Below, one piece after another: positions 1-8,988 of a stretch of DNA of 64,000 nucleotides (position 1 is the stretch's first letter; every line of letters starts with the position of its first letter). The position numbers were made by a program, and so were the translations under genes. The DNA comes from Amycolatopsis dendrobii (lineage in GTDB: Bacteria; Actinomycetota; Actinomycetes; Mycobacteriales; Pseudonocardiaceae): NCBI RefSeq assembly GCF_014145675.1, contig NZ_JACGZW010000002.1, forward strand, positions 248,001 to 312,000, read 5' to 3'. Under the pieces are notes generated by a model that made no database searches, was not told the DNA's origin, and was given only the letters and a program-made list of their open reading frames with translations.

Positions 1-246
1 GGTCAGGATCAGCACGCGCGGGTTGTCCGGCCCGGCGAGGATGCGGGCGGTGGCCGAAACGCCGTCGAGACCGGGCAGCCGGATGTCCATCAGGATCACC
101 TCGGGCCGCAGCCGCGCCGCCTCGTGCACGGCTTCCAAACCGTCCCGCGCCTCGCCGACGACTTCGACGCCCGGCGCGGCGTTGAGCAGCGCGACGAGGC
201 CGGCGCGGACGAGATCCTGGTCGTCCACCACGAGCACACTGGTCAC
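1..246 (-). CDS. Response regulator, NarL/LuxR type (receiver part only, runs off left edge)
   Basis: This is the N-terminal 82 codons of a two-component response regulator; the rest, including any LuxR-type DNA-binding domain, lies outside the window. The visible part opens with VTSVLVVDDQDLVRAGL, giving the acidic pair of a receiver, and carries the phosphoacceptor context ILMDIRLPGLDG. The GTG start lies inside the stop codon of the upstream histidine kinase (GTGA overlap), so the two are translationally coupled. The LuxR/NarL assignment rests on the receiver sequence and on the HisKA_3-type partner kinase, and so is partly inference. Confidence 0.85.
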   Translation of the reverse strand, partial: MTSVLVVDDQDLVRAGLVALLNAAPGVEVVGEARDGLEAVHEAARLRPEVILMDIRLPGLDGVSATARILAGPDNPRVLILT

Positions 247-1388
247 TTCGGTTCTCCACCGGTCCGGTCCGAGTACGGGAGGGTCAGCACCACCTCGAAC
301 CCCGCCGGTTCGCGTGGCCCGATTTCGATCTCGCCACCGTACATACGCGCCCGCTCCCGCATGCCGACGAGGCCGTGACCGGCGGGATTGCCGTCGGCGC
401 GCGGTCCGCCGCCGGAGTCGGCGACGCTCAGCCGCAATGCGTCGGACAGGTACTCGACATCCAGCGCGGCGAAGGAATCCGGCGCGTGCTTCAGGACGTT
501 CGTGAGCGCTTCTTGGGCGACCCGGTACGCGCACAGTTGCTGCCCCGACGGCAACGTCCGCGGCGTTCCGGTGACCCGCAGCCGCACGGTCAGCCCGGCC
601 TCGCGGACCCGGCTGACCAGCGAGGGAAGCTCTTCGAGACCCGGCTGCGGACGGTATTCGCCCGGCTCGTGGTGCGGCGGGCGCAGCACGCTGAGCAGAC
701 GGCGGAGTTCGTCCAGCGCCTCGGTGGTCGTGCCGGTGATCGTGTCGAGCGCGCCGCGCGCGGTGTCCGGCGCGGACTCGAAGACGTACCGCGCGAGGTT
801 GGCCTGCACGGAGATCACCGACAGATGATGCGAGACAACGTCGTGCAGTTCGCGGGCGATACGCAGCCGCTCTTCGACGACCGCCAGTTCGGCGCGGTCA
901 GCACGCTCCGCGGTCGCGTCGAGGGCGAGCCCGCGAAGGTAGACCGAGTGTCCAATAAGGATGATCACGCACGCTTGCAGTGCCGCGATCACTGTGTCGC
1001 CGACGGGATTCGAGTTGTCGCCGACGAGCATCGTGATCTCGAAGCCGGCCACCGCGAACAGCGAAGGCGGCCAGGCCTGCCGGATCGGATAGCGCGCCCA
1101 CACTGTGTACGCGGCGATCATCAGGTCGGGACGGCCGAGCGTCGCGCGGTATCCGGCCAGCGCGAACGCGCCGACCAGCAGGGTCACCGCGATCAGCGCG
1201 CTGATCGGGTAGCGTCGCCGGACCACCAGCGGGGCCGCGCCCGCCGCGGCGAGCAGCAGCCCGAACAGCCCCGGCCGGTCGCCGAGGGAGCCGTGGTGGA
1301 CCGCCGCCCCGGCGAAAAGGAATAGTCCGACCGCAGCCGCCAGGAGCGAATCCGTGCACAGCGGCCGCGCCCGCAGGATCCGCATCAC
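243..1388 (-). CDS. Sensor histidine kinase, NarX/DesK-like (HisKA_3)
   Basis: This 381-residue membrane sensor kinase phosphorylates the response regulator that follows it. The N-terminal half (about residues 10-160) has several hydrophobic segments. The dimerisation/phosphoacceptor motif is RELHDVVSHHLS near residue 185, with the histidine in HDVVSHH. The ATPase domain shows the N box (AYRVAQEALTNVLKHA) and a glycine-rich G box (GGGPRADGNPAGHGLVGM). Start choice is GTG 1388 or the adjacent ATG 1385; a TAGTTT box 6 nt upstream favours the GTG. The signal sensed cannot be read from sequence. Confidence 0.9.
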   Translation of the reverse strand: MMRILRARPLCTDSLLAAAVGLFLFAGAAVHHGSLGDRPGLFGLLLAAAGAAPLVVRRRYPISALIAVTLLVGAFALAGYRATLGRPDLMIAAYTVWARYPIRQAWPPSLFAVAGFEITMLVGDNSNPVGDTVIAALQACVIILIGHSVYLRGLALDATAERADRAELAVVEERLRIARELHDVVSHHLSVISVQANLARYVFESAPDTARGALDTITGTTTEALDELRRLLSVLRPPHHEPGEYRPQPGLEELPSLVSRVREAGLTVRLRVTGTPRTLPSGQQLCAYRVAQEALTNVLKHAPDSFAALDVEYLSDALRLSVADSGGGPRADGNPAGHGLVGMRERARMYGGEIEIGPREPAGFEVVLTLPYSDRTGGEPK

Positions 1389-1394
1389 GCGCCG

Positions 1395-1400
1395 AAACTA
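1395..1400 (-). promoter_or_regulatory. Leaderless-type -10 box of the histidine kinase
   Basis: TAGTTT on the minus strand lies 6 nt before the GTG at 1388, the spacing expected for a leaderless transcript. A GGGAGG stretch further upstream is too far away to serve as a ribosome binding site. Confidence 0.45.
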
Positions 1401-1553
1401 CCTCCCTGACCGGCGGTTTCCCAATTCCGTACCGCGATCGCGGCAGGCCGCCTACCGCGAGGGTTTACCCGCGGCTGCGGCGAAGGGCGGATTCCGCGGA
1501 CGGGATCGAGCGGTTACGGTCGGTTCTGAATGGTCATCCATTCCCGCTGTTCG

Positions 1554-1592
1554 GCGGAGAGCCAGGGGTGGGGAGGATTCCGGGCTCTCCGC
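1554..1592 (-). terminator. Hairpin terminator after the TetR gene
   Basis: GCGGAGAGCC pairs perfectly with GGCTCTCCGC across a 19-nt loop, 6 nt beyond the stop of the minus-strand TetR gene. There is no T-tract, which is common in actinobacteria. The short palindrome GAATGGTCATCCATTC at 1528-1543 lies just beyond it. The rest of 1389-1598 shows nothing else recognisable. Confidence 0.5.
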
Positions 1593-1598
1593 TGAGCT

Positions 1599-2168
1599 TC
1601 ACCCCAGATACGCGTCGAGCGTCACCGCCAGCGCCGATTCCGGCGAAGGCGCGAAGCTGGCCCCGGCCAGCCCGCCCCACAGCCACAGCTGCGCGAGACC
1701 GTGTAAAGCCGCCCACAGCGACGCCGCGACCAGCCGAGGATCCGTACCCGGACGCAGCCGGTCGTCGTCCGCTTCGGCGCGGTCAAGCCGCACTAGCTCG
1801 GCGAAGGTGTCGAAGACGGCACTGCTGGCCGCGACCAGCCCCGGCTCCTGCGGGTCGATGAGGTCGCGACGGAACATCAGCTCGAACATCGCAGGGTTCG
1901 TAACCGCGAAGTCGACGTACGCGTGACAGGCGGCCGTGACGCGTTCGCGCGGGGTGCCATCGGGCAACTGTGCGCCGCGATGGAGCAGCTGTGTGAAGCC
2001 AAGCGTCGCTACGGCTGACAGCAGCTCCGCGCGTCCCGAGAAGTGACGAAGCGGCGCACCGTGCGACACGCCTGCTGCCTTCGCGATACCGCGCAACGTC
2101 ACGGCCTCGACGCCGGAGCCGACGAGCAGATCCGCCGCGGTGCGGATCAACCGCTGCCGTGCGCTCAT
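1599..2168 (-). CDS. TetR-family regulator
   Basis: This is a 189-residue TetR-type repressor. The N-terminal helix-turn-helix is clear (RLIRTAADLLVGSGVEAVTL, then RGIAKAAGVSHGAPLRHFSG), followed by an all-helical ligand-binding region (AACHAYVDFAVTNPAMFELM and onward). ATG 2168 overlaps the stop of the upstream SGNH-hydrolase gene (ATGA), so the two form a coupled operon. Two copies of the palindrome GTAGAC-N3-GTCTAC in front of that operon are the natural candidates for its own operators. Upstream in-frame codons only add low-complexity shadow sequence and were rejected. The ligand is unknown. Confidence 0.9.
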   Translation of the reverse strand: MSARQRLIRTAADLLVGSGVEAVTLRGIAKAAGVSHGAPLRHFSGRAELLSAVATLGFTQLLHRGAQLPDGTPRERVTAACHAYVDFAVTNPAMFELMFRRDLIDPQEPGLVAASSAVFDTFAELVRLDRAEADDDRLRPGTDPRLVAASLWAALHGLAQLWLWGGLAGASFAPSPESALAVTLDAYLG

Positions 2169-2950
2169 ACCTGAGCTTCGGAGAAGGCCACCGGCAGCAG
2201 CTCTGGACGCTTCGGCAGGAAGCCGTCGCCAGGGGACCGGCCGGTGAGGCGGTTGCGCAGCCGCGTGATTCCCACCGGCAGCACCTCCTGCCACAGCCAG
2301 CGCAGGTCGGCGATCGCGCTGCCCTGGGCCGGAGCGCCGGGAAGCGGCTGGAGCCAGCTGCCGTCGTGCGCGACGCCGAGCCGGTCGAGCACGTGGCCAG
2401 CGACGCGCAGATGCCCGGCCTGCGACAGGTGCAACCGGTCCGGCCCGAAGTAACGCGAGTCGTGTGCGGCCTGGTCCGGCCACAGGTCGACGAGCTTCGC
2501 GCCGTAGCTGACCGACGCCTCGCGGATGGCGTTGTTGAGCGCGGTGACCCGCGGCCGCATCCGCCCGCCCAGCGGCATGCGGTGCGCGATGTCGCTCAAG
2601 GTGAAGGTGACGACCGTCGGCGCGATCTGCGTGCACTGCCGGATCGCGGTGTCGACCCGGCGAGCGACCGTGCGAGCGTCCCAGCCGCGGCTCATCACGT
2701 CATTGCCACCGCCGAACAAGGCGATCAGATCCGGCTCGTGCCGCTCGGCCGTGGGCAGCTGCTCCGCGGCGATCTGGTCCAGCCGCCGGCCGCGAACGGC
2801 GAGATTGGCGTAACGGAACGCGGTTTCGTCGCGCGCGAGCCGGCTGGCGACGTAGTCCGCCCAGCCGCGGTACCGGCTGTGATCCGGGTAGGGATCGTCC
2901 AGCCCCTCCGCGCAGCTGTCGCCGACGGCGACGAACGTGTGGAAACCCAT
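2165..2950 (-). CDS. SGNH/GDSL-type hydrolase, cytoplasmic
   Basis: This is a 261-residue SGNH-fold esterase/lipase-like enzyme. Block I is FVAVGDSCAEG with the nucleophilic serine in GDS. Block III is FGGGND and block V is GPDRLHLSQAGH with the catalytic Asp/His pair. There is no signal peptide, so it probably acts in the cytosol. The length is normal for the family. The start is supported by GGAGAGCGGA directly before the ATG. It is co-transcribed with the TetR gene that overlaps its stop. The substrate is not predictable; carbohydrate deacetylation or lysophospholipid hydrolysis are typical of the fold. Confidence 0.85.
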   Translation of the reverse strand: MGFHTFVAVGDSCAEGLDDPYPDHSRYRGWADYVASRLARDETAFRYANLAVRGRRLDQIAAEQLPTAERHEPDLIALFGGGNDVMSRGWDARTVARRVDTAIRQCTQIAPTVVTFTLSDIAHRMPLGGRMRPRVTALNNAIREASVSYGAKLVDLWPDQAAHDSRYFGPDRLHLSQAGHLRVAGHVLDRLGVAHDGSWLQPLPGAPAQGSAIADLRWLWQEVLPVGITRLRNRLTGRSPGDGFLPKRPELLPVAFSEAQV

Positions 2951-2979
2951 TCCGCTCTCCGTAACCCCTGGTTCATCTT

Positions 2980-3017
2980 GTAGACACTGTCTATCAAAGT
3001 AAGTAGACGCTGTCTAC
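2980..3017. promoter_or_regulatory. Twin palindromic operators, probable TetR sites
   Basis: Two copies of the same palindrome lie in the promoter region of the SGNH/TetR operon: GTAGACACTGTCTAT at 2980-2994 and GTAGACGCTGTCTAC at 3003-3017. Their centres are 23 bp apart, about two helical turns. Paired sites in front of a self-encoded TetR gene suggest autoregulation by two dimers on one face of the DNA. Confidence 0.6.
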
Positions 3018-3075
3018 CTCGGGTGCGCCCGACTTTCGGGTCTACAACGCAGTGCTTCCGGGCCCCTACCGTGGG

Positions 3076-3091
3076 TGTGGTCTAGACCTCT
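3076..3091. promoter_or_regulatory. DasR-type dre site upstream of the LPMO gene
   Basis: TGTGGTCTAGACCTCT matches the Streptomyces DasR-responsive element AGTGGTCTAGACCACT at 14 of 16 positions and lies about 20 bp before the start of a chitin/cellulose-type LPMO gene. DasR is the GntR-family repressor of N-acetylglucosamine and chitin genes. A second site of the same type precedes the hexosaminidase gene in this window. Confidence 0.6.
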
Positions 3092-3109
3092 CAGGAGAGG
3101 AATCCCGCG

Positions 3110-3754
3110 ATGAAGTTTTCCCGCGCCGCCGTCAAAGTCGGGATACTGACCGCCGTGCTCGGCACGGTTTCGGTGTTCACCGCCGTCCCGGCCCTCGCGC
3201 ACGGCTCGATGGGCAACCCGATCAGCCGGATCATGCAGTGTTTCCAGGAGGGTCCGGAGAATCCGCAGTCCGCCGCGTGCAAGGCCGCCGTCGCGGTCGG
3301 CGACAGCTGGCCGATCTACGACTGGGACGAGGTCAACATCGGCGACGCCAGCGGCCGCAGCCGCGAGATCATCCCGGACGGCAAGCTGTGCAGCGCCGGC
3401 CGCGACAAGTACAAGGGGCTCGACCTCGCCCGCGACGACTGGCCCGCGACCACGTTGCCGAGCAGCGGTCCGTACACCTTCCAGTACCAGTTGACCGCCG
3501 CGCACGAGGGCACCTTCGAGCTGTATGTCACCAAGCCCGGTTACGACCCGACGAAACCGCTCAAGTGGTCCGACCTGGAGGACACCCCGTTCTACAAGCA
3601 GGACAACCCGCCGATCGCGGGCAACGCCTACCAGCTTCAGGCGAACCTGCCCGGCGGACGCACCGGCCGGCACCTGATCTACTCGATCTGGCAGCGCCAC
3701 TGGCCCGATTCCGGAGAGGCCTTCTACTCCTGCTCGGACGTGATCTTCAACTGA
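3110..3754 (+). CDS. Secreted AA10 lytic polysaccharide monooxygenase
   Basis: This 214-residue secreted copper oxygenase cleaves crystalline chitin or cellulose oxidatively. A Sec signal peptide (residues 1-30, ending AVPALA) leaves His31 (HGSMGNPISR) as the mature N terminus, the first ligand of the copper histidine brace. The second histidine is in AAHEGTF. The C terminus GEAFYSCSDVIF is the typical AA10 ending with the axial Phe. There is no extra carbohydrate-binding module. AGGAGAGG precedes the ATG. The DasR-like site upstream points to chitin rather than cellulose as the physiological cue. Confidence 0.93.
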   Translation: MKFSRAAVKVGILTAVLGTVSVFTAVPALAHGSMGNPISRIMQCFQEGPENPQSAACKAAVAVGDSWPIYDWDEVNIGDASGRSREIIPDGKLCSAGRDKYKGLDLARDDWPATTLPSSGPYTFQYQLTAAHEGTFELYVTKPGYDPTKPLKWSDLEDTPFYKQDNPPIAGNAYQLQANLPGGRTGRHLIYSIWQRHWPDSGEAFYSCSDVIFN

Positions 3755-3766
3755 TCACCCCGGCGC

Positions 3767-3799
3767 GCCCGGCAGAGGCAGCGAAGACCTCTGCCGGGC
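3767..3799 (+). terminator. Terminator hairpin of the LPMO gene
   Basis: GCCCGGCAGAGG and CCTCTGCCGGGC form a perfect 12-bp stem with a 9-nt loop, 13 nt after the LPMO stop codon. Confidence 0.7.
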
Positions 3800-3872
3800 G
3801 GATCATCGAGCCGCTCAAGCGTTTTGTCGGTGCGTTGCGTCATCATGACGGCGTGACGGCATGGAACGAACT

Positions 3873-4784
3873 ATGAAAATCTTGGTGGTAGGCGGCAGTG
3901 GCCTGCTGGGCCAGCACGTGCTCGACGAGCTGCGGAACCGCGGGCACGAGACGACCGCCGTCGCGCGTACGGCACGTGAAGGAGTCGACCGGACGCTCGA
4001 CGTCTCGAAGGCTTCGCACGCCGAACTGCGCGAAGCGCTCGACGGACACGACGGTGTCGTCTTCGCGGGTGGCATGGACGACCGTGCGGTCGGACGCGGA
4101 CCGGTCGAGCCTCGGCTGCGCGCGGGCAACGTCGCACCAGTCGCCGCGTTGTTGCGCGCGGCGCGCGAAGCAGGCTGTACGCGCGCGGCGGTGCTTGGGT
4201 CGTACTACACGTACTTCGACCGCGTGCGCCCTGAATGGGGGTTGGCCGCGAAGCATCCGTACGTGCGCAGTCGGCTGGAGCAGGCCCGCGTGGCGCGCGA
4301 AACTGCCGGGCCGGGGTTGCCGGTCGCGGTGATCGAAGTGCCGTTTGTCTTCGGTGTTGCGGAGGGCCGGGTGCCGCAGTGGTCGGTGCCGATCGTCAAG
4401 TGGGTCCGTTCCAACTCGCCGCTCTTCGCACCACCCGGCGGGACCGCCGCGACGAGCGCGCGCGGGGTTGGCGTCGCGACGGTGGATGCGCTGGAGCAGG
4501 CGTCGGGCGCGGATATCCCGGTAGCAGAGGAAAATCTCCAGTGGACGGACATGTTCGCCCGGCTGGCCGCGGCGGCGGGGCGACCGCGCCGGGTGCGCCC
4601 AATGCCGTCCTGGCCGGTGCGCGGCGCGTTCAAACTCGGCGGGTTCCTCAACGGGCTGAGCGGGAAACAGCCGGGGCTGACGGTGCAGCACATGGACGGA
4701 TTGTTGTTGCGGGAGCTGTATTTGGAGCTCAACTACCCGGCTCCGGTGGACGGGGCGATCCGGGAAACCGCTGTGGCGCGGTAG
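3873..4784 (+). CDS. NAD(P)-dependent epimerase/NmrA-like protein
   Basis: This protein of about 303 residues has an extended-SDR fold. The N terminus KILVVGGSGLLGQHVLDEL is a Rossmann GxxGxxG dinucleotide-binding loop. The body is like that of atypical SDRs used as NAD(P)H-dependent epimerases or redox sensors, with the YYTYF...R region in the middle. The ATG at 3873 places the Rossmann strand right at the N terminus; a second ATG at 3861 adds four residues. It converges on the GAF regulator gene with only 3 bp between stops. The substrate is unknown. Confidence 0.85.
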   Translation: MKILVVGGSGLLGQHVLDELRNRGHETTAVARTAREGVDRTLDVSKASHAELREALDGHDGVVFAGGMDDRAVGRGPVEPRLRAGNVAPVAALLRAAREAGCTRAAVLGSYYTYFDRVRPEWGLAAKHPYVRSRLEQARVARETAGPGLPVAVIEVPFVFGVAEGRVPQWSVPIVKWVRSNSPLFAPPGGTAATSARGVGVATVDALEQASGADIPVAEENLQWTDMFARLAAAAGRPRRVRPMPSWPVRGAFKLGGFLNGLSGKQPGLTVQHMDGLLLRELYLELNYPAPVDGAIRETAVAR

Positions 4785-4787
4785 CAC

Positions 4788-6260
4788 TCAACCCAGCCGG
4801 GCCCGGTGCGTCCGCACCGCCGCCAACCGCGGATCCGACGGGGCGAGCACCGAGGCCAGCGCATCCAGGATCGCCAGATCATCAGCACCACAGGAGGTTT
4901 CCCAGAACGACCACAACGTATCCGCGTCGCCGCTGTTCAATGCCAGCTGCCGGACCTGCGCGCTGATCGACTCGCGTTCCTCCAGGATCGCGGGCGATTC
5001 CGACTCGGCGAGCAGCGGTCCCTGGAACGACCGGACCGCCGCCGCGGCGTCCCCGGCGCGCAGAGCGGCTTTGGTGCGCAGGAAATCCGCGTCCACGGTG
5101 GCCGCGAGGCGGTACGGGCGCGTCTGCAACACCCCGGTGCCCAGCTGGGTGCGCAAGCGGTGGATTTCGGCGCGCACGGTTACCGGGTTGCCGGCTTCGC
5201 CGTACAGCTGCAACGCCAGCTTCTCCGCCGACAAACCGCGCGGCTGAAGCGCAAGCAGAGTAAGCAATTCGGCGTGCCGCAAGGTGAACGGGATGTCTCG
5301 ACCGTCCACAGTGGTCGATCCGGGACCGTCGGTGAGGTATTCGAGCGACAACTTCCGCCGGGTCGCGGAGCCGGACGTGGCGATCCGCAGCAGATAGCCC
5401 TCGTCGAGCGGGTCGACGGTGGCGACCCGGCCGTCCGGGAGGGTCACGGTGCCGCCGCCTTTTCGTACCTCCACAGTGGATGGAAGGGTGCACGCTTCGG
5501 CGGCCAGCACCCGCCCGCCCGCCGAAAGGAGTGCGCCGGGGCGGCCGCGCAACGACGCCAGGTGCGGCATGTTCGCCCGGCGCACCTTCTCGTCGCGGAC
5601 CGCCAGTTGGGCTCGCAGCCGTCCCTCGGCAAGCTGCGCCGTGGCGGTGACCAGCGACAACATCGCCGGATGCACCGTGCGGAGCGGTCCGCTGACGTCG
5701 ATCGAGCCGAGCAGTGCGCCGGTGTCCGGGTCGCGTACCGGCGCCGCCGCGCAGGTCCACGTGTGATAGCGGCGGACGAGGTGTTCGGCGGAGTAGATCT
5801 GCACCGGCTGTCCGGTCGCGAGCGTGGTGCCCATCGCGTTCGTGCCGATCGCCTCTTCGCTCCACCGCGTGCCCTCGGTGAGCGCGACCTGGTCCGCACG
5901 CAGCAGCACGCCGGTCGCGCCCTCGCGCCACAGGATGAGCCCGTTCGCGTCGGTCACGATCATCATGTGCTCGGCGTCGTCGGCGATGCTCACCAGCATC
6001 TCGCGCAGCAGTGGCAGCACCGGGGCCAGCGGATGCTCCGCGCGCAGGTCGGTGAGCTCGTCCGCCTCGCAGATCAGCGGGGCCTCGCCTGCGTCCGGAT
6101 CGACGTGCGCGGCCAGCGAGCGTTCCCACGACGCCGACACCACCGAGCGCGGCGAGCGCGGCGCGGAAGCCCCGGACAGGACCGCTTCGCGGACGTGCCG
6201 GAGCAGCTGCGCGTACGACTCCGGATCGCGCAGCAGGTCGGGTTCGGGCGGCTCTGCCAC
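4788..6260 (-). CDS. GAF-domain regulator with winged-helix/BTAD-like C terminus (AcoR-like sensor)
   Basis: This is a regulator of about 490 residues. The middle is a GAF sensor of the AcoR type ([16 protein letters not shown], then [20 protein letters not shown], then [20 protein letters not shown]). There is no sigma-54 AAA+ domain or Fis helix. Instead the C-terminal part ([20 protein letters not shown] through [19 protein letters not shown]) looks like an OmpR/SARP winged helix followed by a helical BTAD-like segment. A minus-strand TACTCT box 7 nt upstream supports the GTG at 6260 as a leaderless start; a TTG at 6308 is the alternative. It is divergent from an aldehyde dehydrogenase gene that it probably activates. 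Confidence 0.8.
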   Translation of the reverse strand: MAEPPEPDLLRDPESYAQLLRHVREAVLSGASAPRSPRSVVSASWERSLAAHVDPDAGEAPLICEADELTDLRAEHPLAPVLPLLREMLVSIADDAEHMMIVTDANGLILWREGATGVLLRADQVALTEGTRWSEEAIGTNAMGTTLATGQPVQIYSAEHLVRRYHTWTCAAAPVRDPDTGALLGSIDVSGPLRTVHPAMLSLVTATAQLAEGRLRAQLAVRDEKVRRANMPHLASLRGRPGALLSAGGRVLAAEACTLPSTVEVRKGGGTVTLPDGRVATVDPLDEGYLLRIATSGSATRRKLSLEYLTDGPGSTTVDGRDIPFTLRHAELLTLLALQPRGLSAEKLALQLYGEAGNPVTVRAEIHRLRTQLGTGVLQTRPYRLAATVDADFLRTKAALRAGDAAAAVRSFQGPLLAESESPAILEERESISAQVRQLALNSGDADTLWSFWETSCGADDLAILDALASVLAPSDPRLAAVRTHRARLG

Positions 6261-6267
6261 ACGAACG

Positions 6268-6273
6268 AGAGTA
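6268..6273 (-). promoter_or_regulatory. Leaderless-type -10 box of the GAF regulator
   Basis: TACTCT on the minus strand lies exactly 7 nt before GTG 6260. It decides the start codon, because no Shine-Dalgarno sequence precedes any alternative start. Confidence 0.5.
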
Positions 6274-6293
6274 GAGACCCTGGTCACAAGGCT

Positions 6294-6314
6294 GCAACGT
6301 CGGCGCAACGTTGC
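6294..6314. promoter_or_regulatory. Candidate operator between the GAF regulator and aldehyde dehydrogenase genes
   Basis: GCAACG occurs at 6294 and 6305, an 11-bp period, and the second copy extends into the perfect palindrome GCAACGTTGC (6305-6314). This mixed direct and inverted arrangement in the divergent promoter region suits an activator or repressor site. Confidence 0.45.
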
Positions 6315-6366
6315 CCGGCCTACGGTCGCTGCCGACCGTCACCGACCAGCAACGAGGCAGGGCAAG

Positions 6367-7889
<1,523 letters not shown>

Positions 7890-7890
<1 letters not shown>

Positions 7891-8261
7891 TGCCCCAGCG
7901 GGTGGACCTGACCCCAGCCGCCGCCGACCTCCTGCGGCGGCTGGTGCCAGTCCACGGACCGGTGATGTTCCACCAGTCCGGCGGATGCTGCGACGGCAGC
8001 GCCCCGATGTGCTACCCGATCGGCGAATTCCGGGTCGGCGCCCGCGATGTCCATCTGGGCGACCTGGCGGTGGACGGCATCGACGCGGTGCCGGTGTGGA
8101 TGTCGGGGCCGCAATTCGAGTACTGGCGGCATACGCATCTGACGATCGACGTGGTTCCCGGACGGGGCAGCGGGTTCTCTGTGGAGGCCCCGGAGGGGGT
8201 GCGGTTCCTCATCCGGTCTCGGTTGCTCAGCGACGAGGAGTCGGCTGAGCTGAACGGGTAA
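7890..8261 (+). CDS. DUF779 family protein
   Basis: This 123-residue protein belongs to the DUF779 family, which usually sits directly after ExaC-type aldehyde dehydrogenase genes. A Cys-rich motif near residue 30 (HQSGGCCDGSAPMCYP) could bind metal or form a redox centre. The ATG overlaps the dehydrogenase stop codon (TGATG), so translation is coupled. The function is unproven; a role supporting the dehydrogenase is inferred from context only. Confidence 0.85.
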
Positions 8262-8283
8262 ACAGGACAAAAAGGTCAGTGGC

Positions 8284-8323
8284 GGCGGTGTCGGTGAGCG
8301 TTTCCCGCTCATCGGGCACCGCC
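8284..8323 (+). terminator. Terminator hairpin after the aldehyde dehydrogenase operon
   Basis: GGCGGTG...GGTGAGCG pairs with CGCTCATC...CACCGCC around a TTTCC loop, followed by TTTATTTGTT, a rare T-rich tail for this GC content. Confidence 0.75.
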
Positions 8324-8420
8324 GTTTATTTGTTGACTCTCGGCTAAGCGCGCCATTAAGCTTCCTGGTGGTTCGGGGACTGGGGGCAAGCCGCAAGCTG
8401 CCCTTTTCGAGGGGATACCA

Positions 8421-8894
8421 GTGAAACTGTCCGGGCGGGTACTCGCCACGGCAATGCTTTCCGTTGCCGTTTTTCCATTCGCTTCCGGGATTGCCGCGGC
8501 CGACGACGCTCCGCCGCCTATTGTCGAGGACTTCGACTATCCCGGGGCGGACCAGATCTACGCTCAGTACCACATTCGGCTGCTGAAGGGCGACGGCCAC
8601 ATCCTGTTCGCCGACTGCGCCTCCGGCGGCACGCTCGTCAAGGTGTGGAGCCGTGCCGCGGCGAACGACTTCTTCTGCTTCCGCGTCACCGGGGAATCCG
8701 GCTACCTCACCATGGACGTGCCGGACGTCTACGCAGTCACCGGCGACCAGCACGAGTTGAAGGCGACCGTGGTGGTCAAGAACGTCGCCACGCCGACCGA
8801 CATCCCGAAGAACACCTACACGCCGGTCGGTGAAGGCGTTGACCCGAAAAACGGGTTCACACCGCTCGTCGAATTGCGGTCCGGGAAATCCTGA
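8421..8894 (+). CDS. Small secreted protein of unknown function
   Basis: This 157-residue protein has a Sec signal peptide (KLSGRVLATAMLSVAVFPFA, cleavage near AAADDA). The mature part is about 130 residues, with two cysteines (FADCASGG and DFFCFRV) that could pair, and beta-rich sequence. I do not recognise a family. It lies 94 bp before the ALF-repeat gene on the same strand, and its size, export signal and single Cys pair resemble the two lipoproteins on the other side of that gene. A shared surface or effector role is inference. GAGGGGATACC precedes the ATG. Confidence 0.75.
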   Translation: MKLSGRVLATAMLSVAVFPFASGIAAADDAPPPIVEDFDYPGADQIYAQYHIRLLKGDGHILFADCASGGTLVKVWSRAAANDFFCFRVTGESGYLTMDVPDVYAVTGDQHELKATVVVKNVATPTDIPKNTYTPVGEGVDPKNGFTPLVELRSGKS

Positions 8895-8988
8895 ACAGTT
8901 CCTGCTGAAAAACCTTCGGTGAGTCGTCCGCGCCCTTTTCCGGGCGCGGTTCGGCTCGCTGTCTCGTCGTGTCCAGGGGAGGAACACT

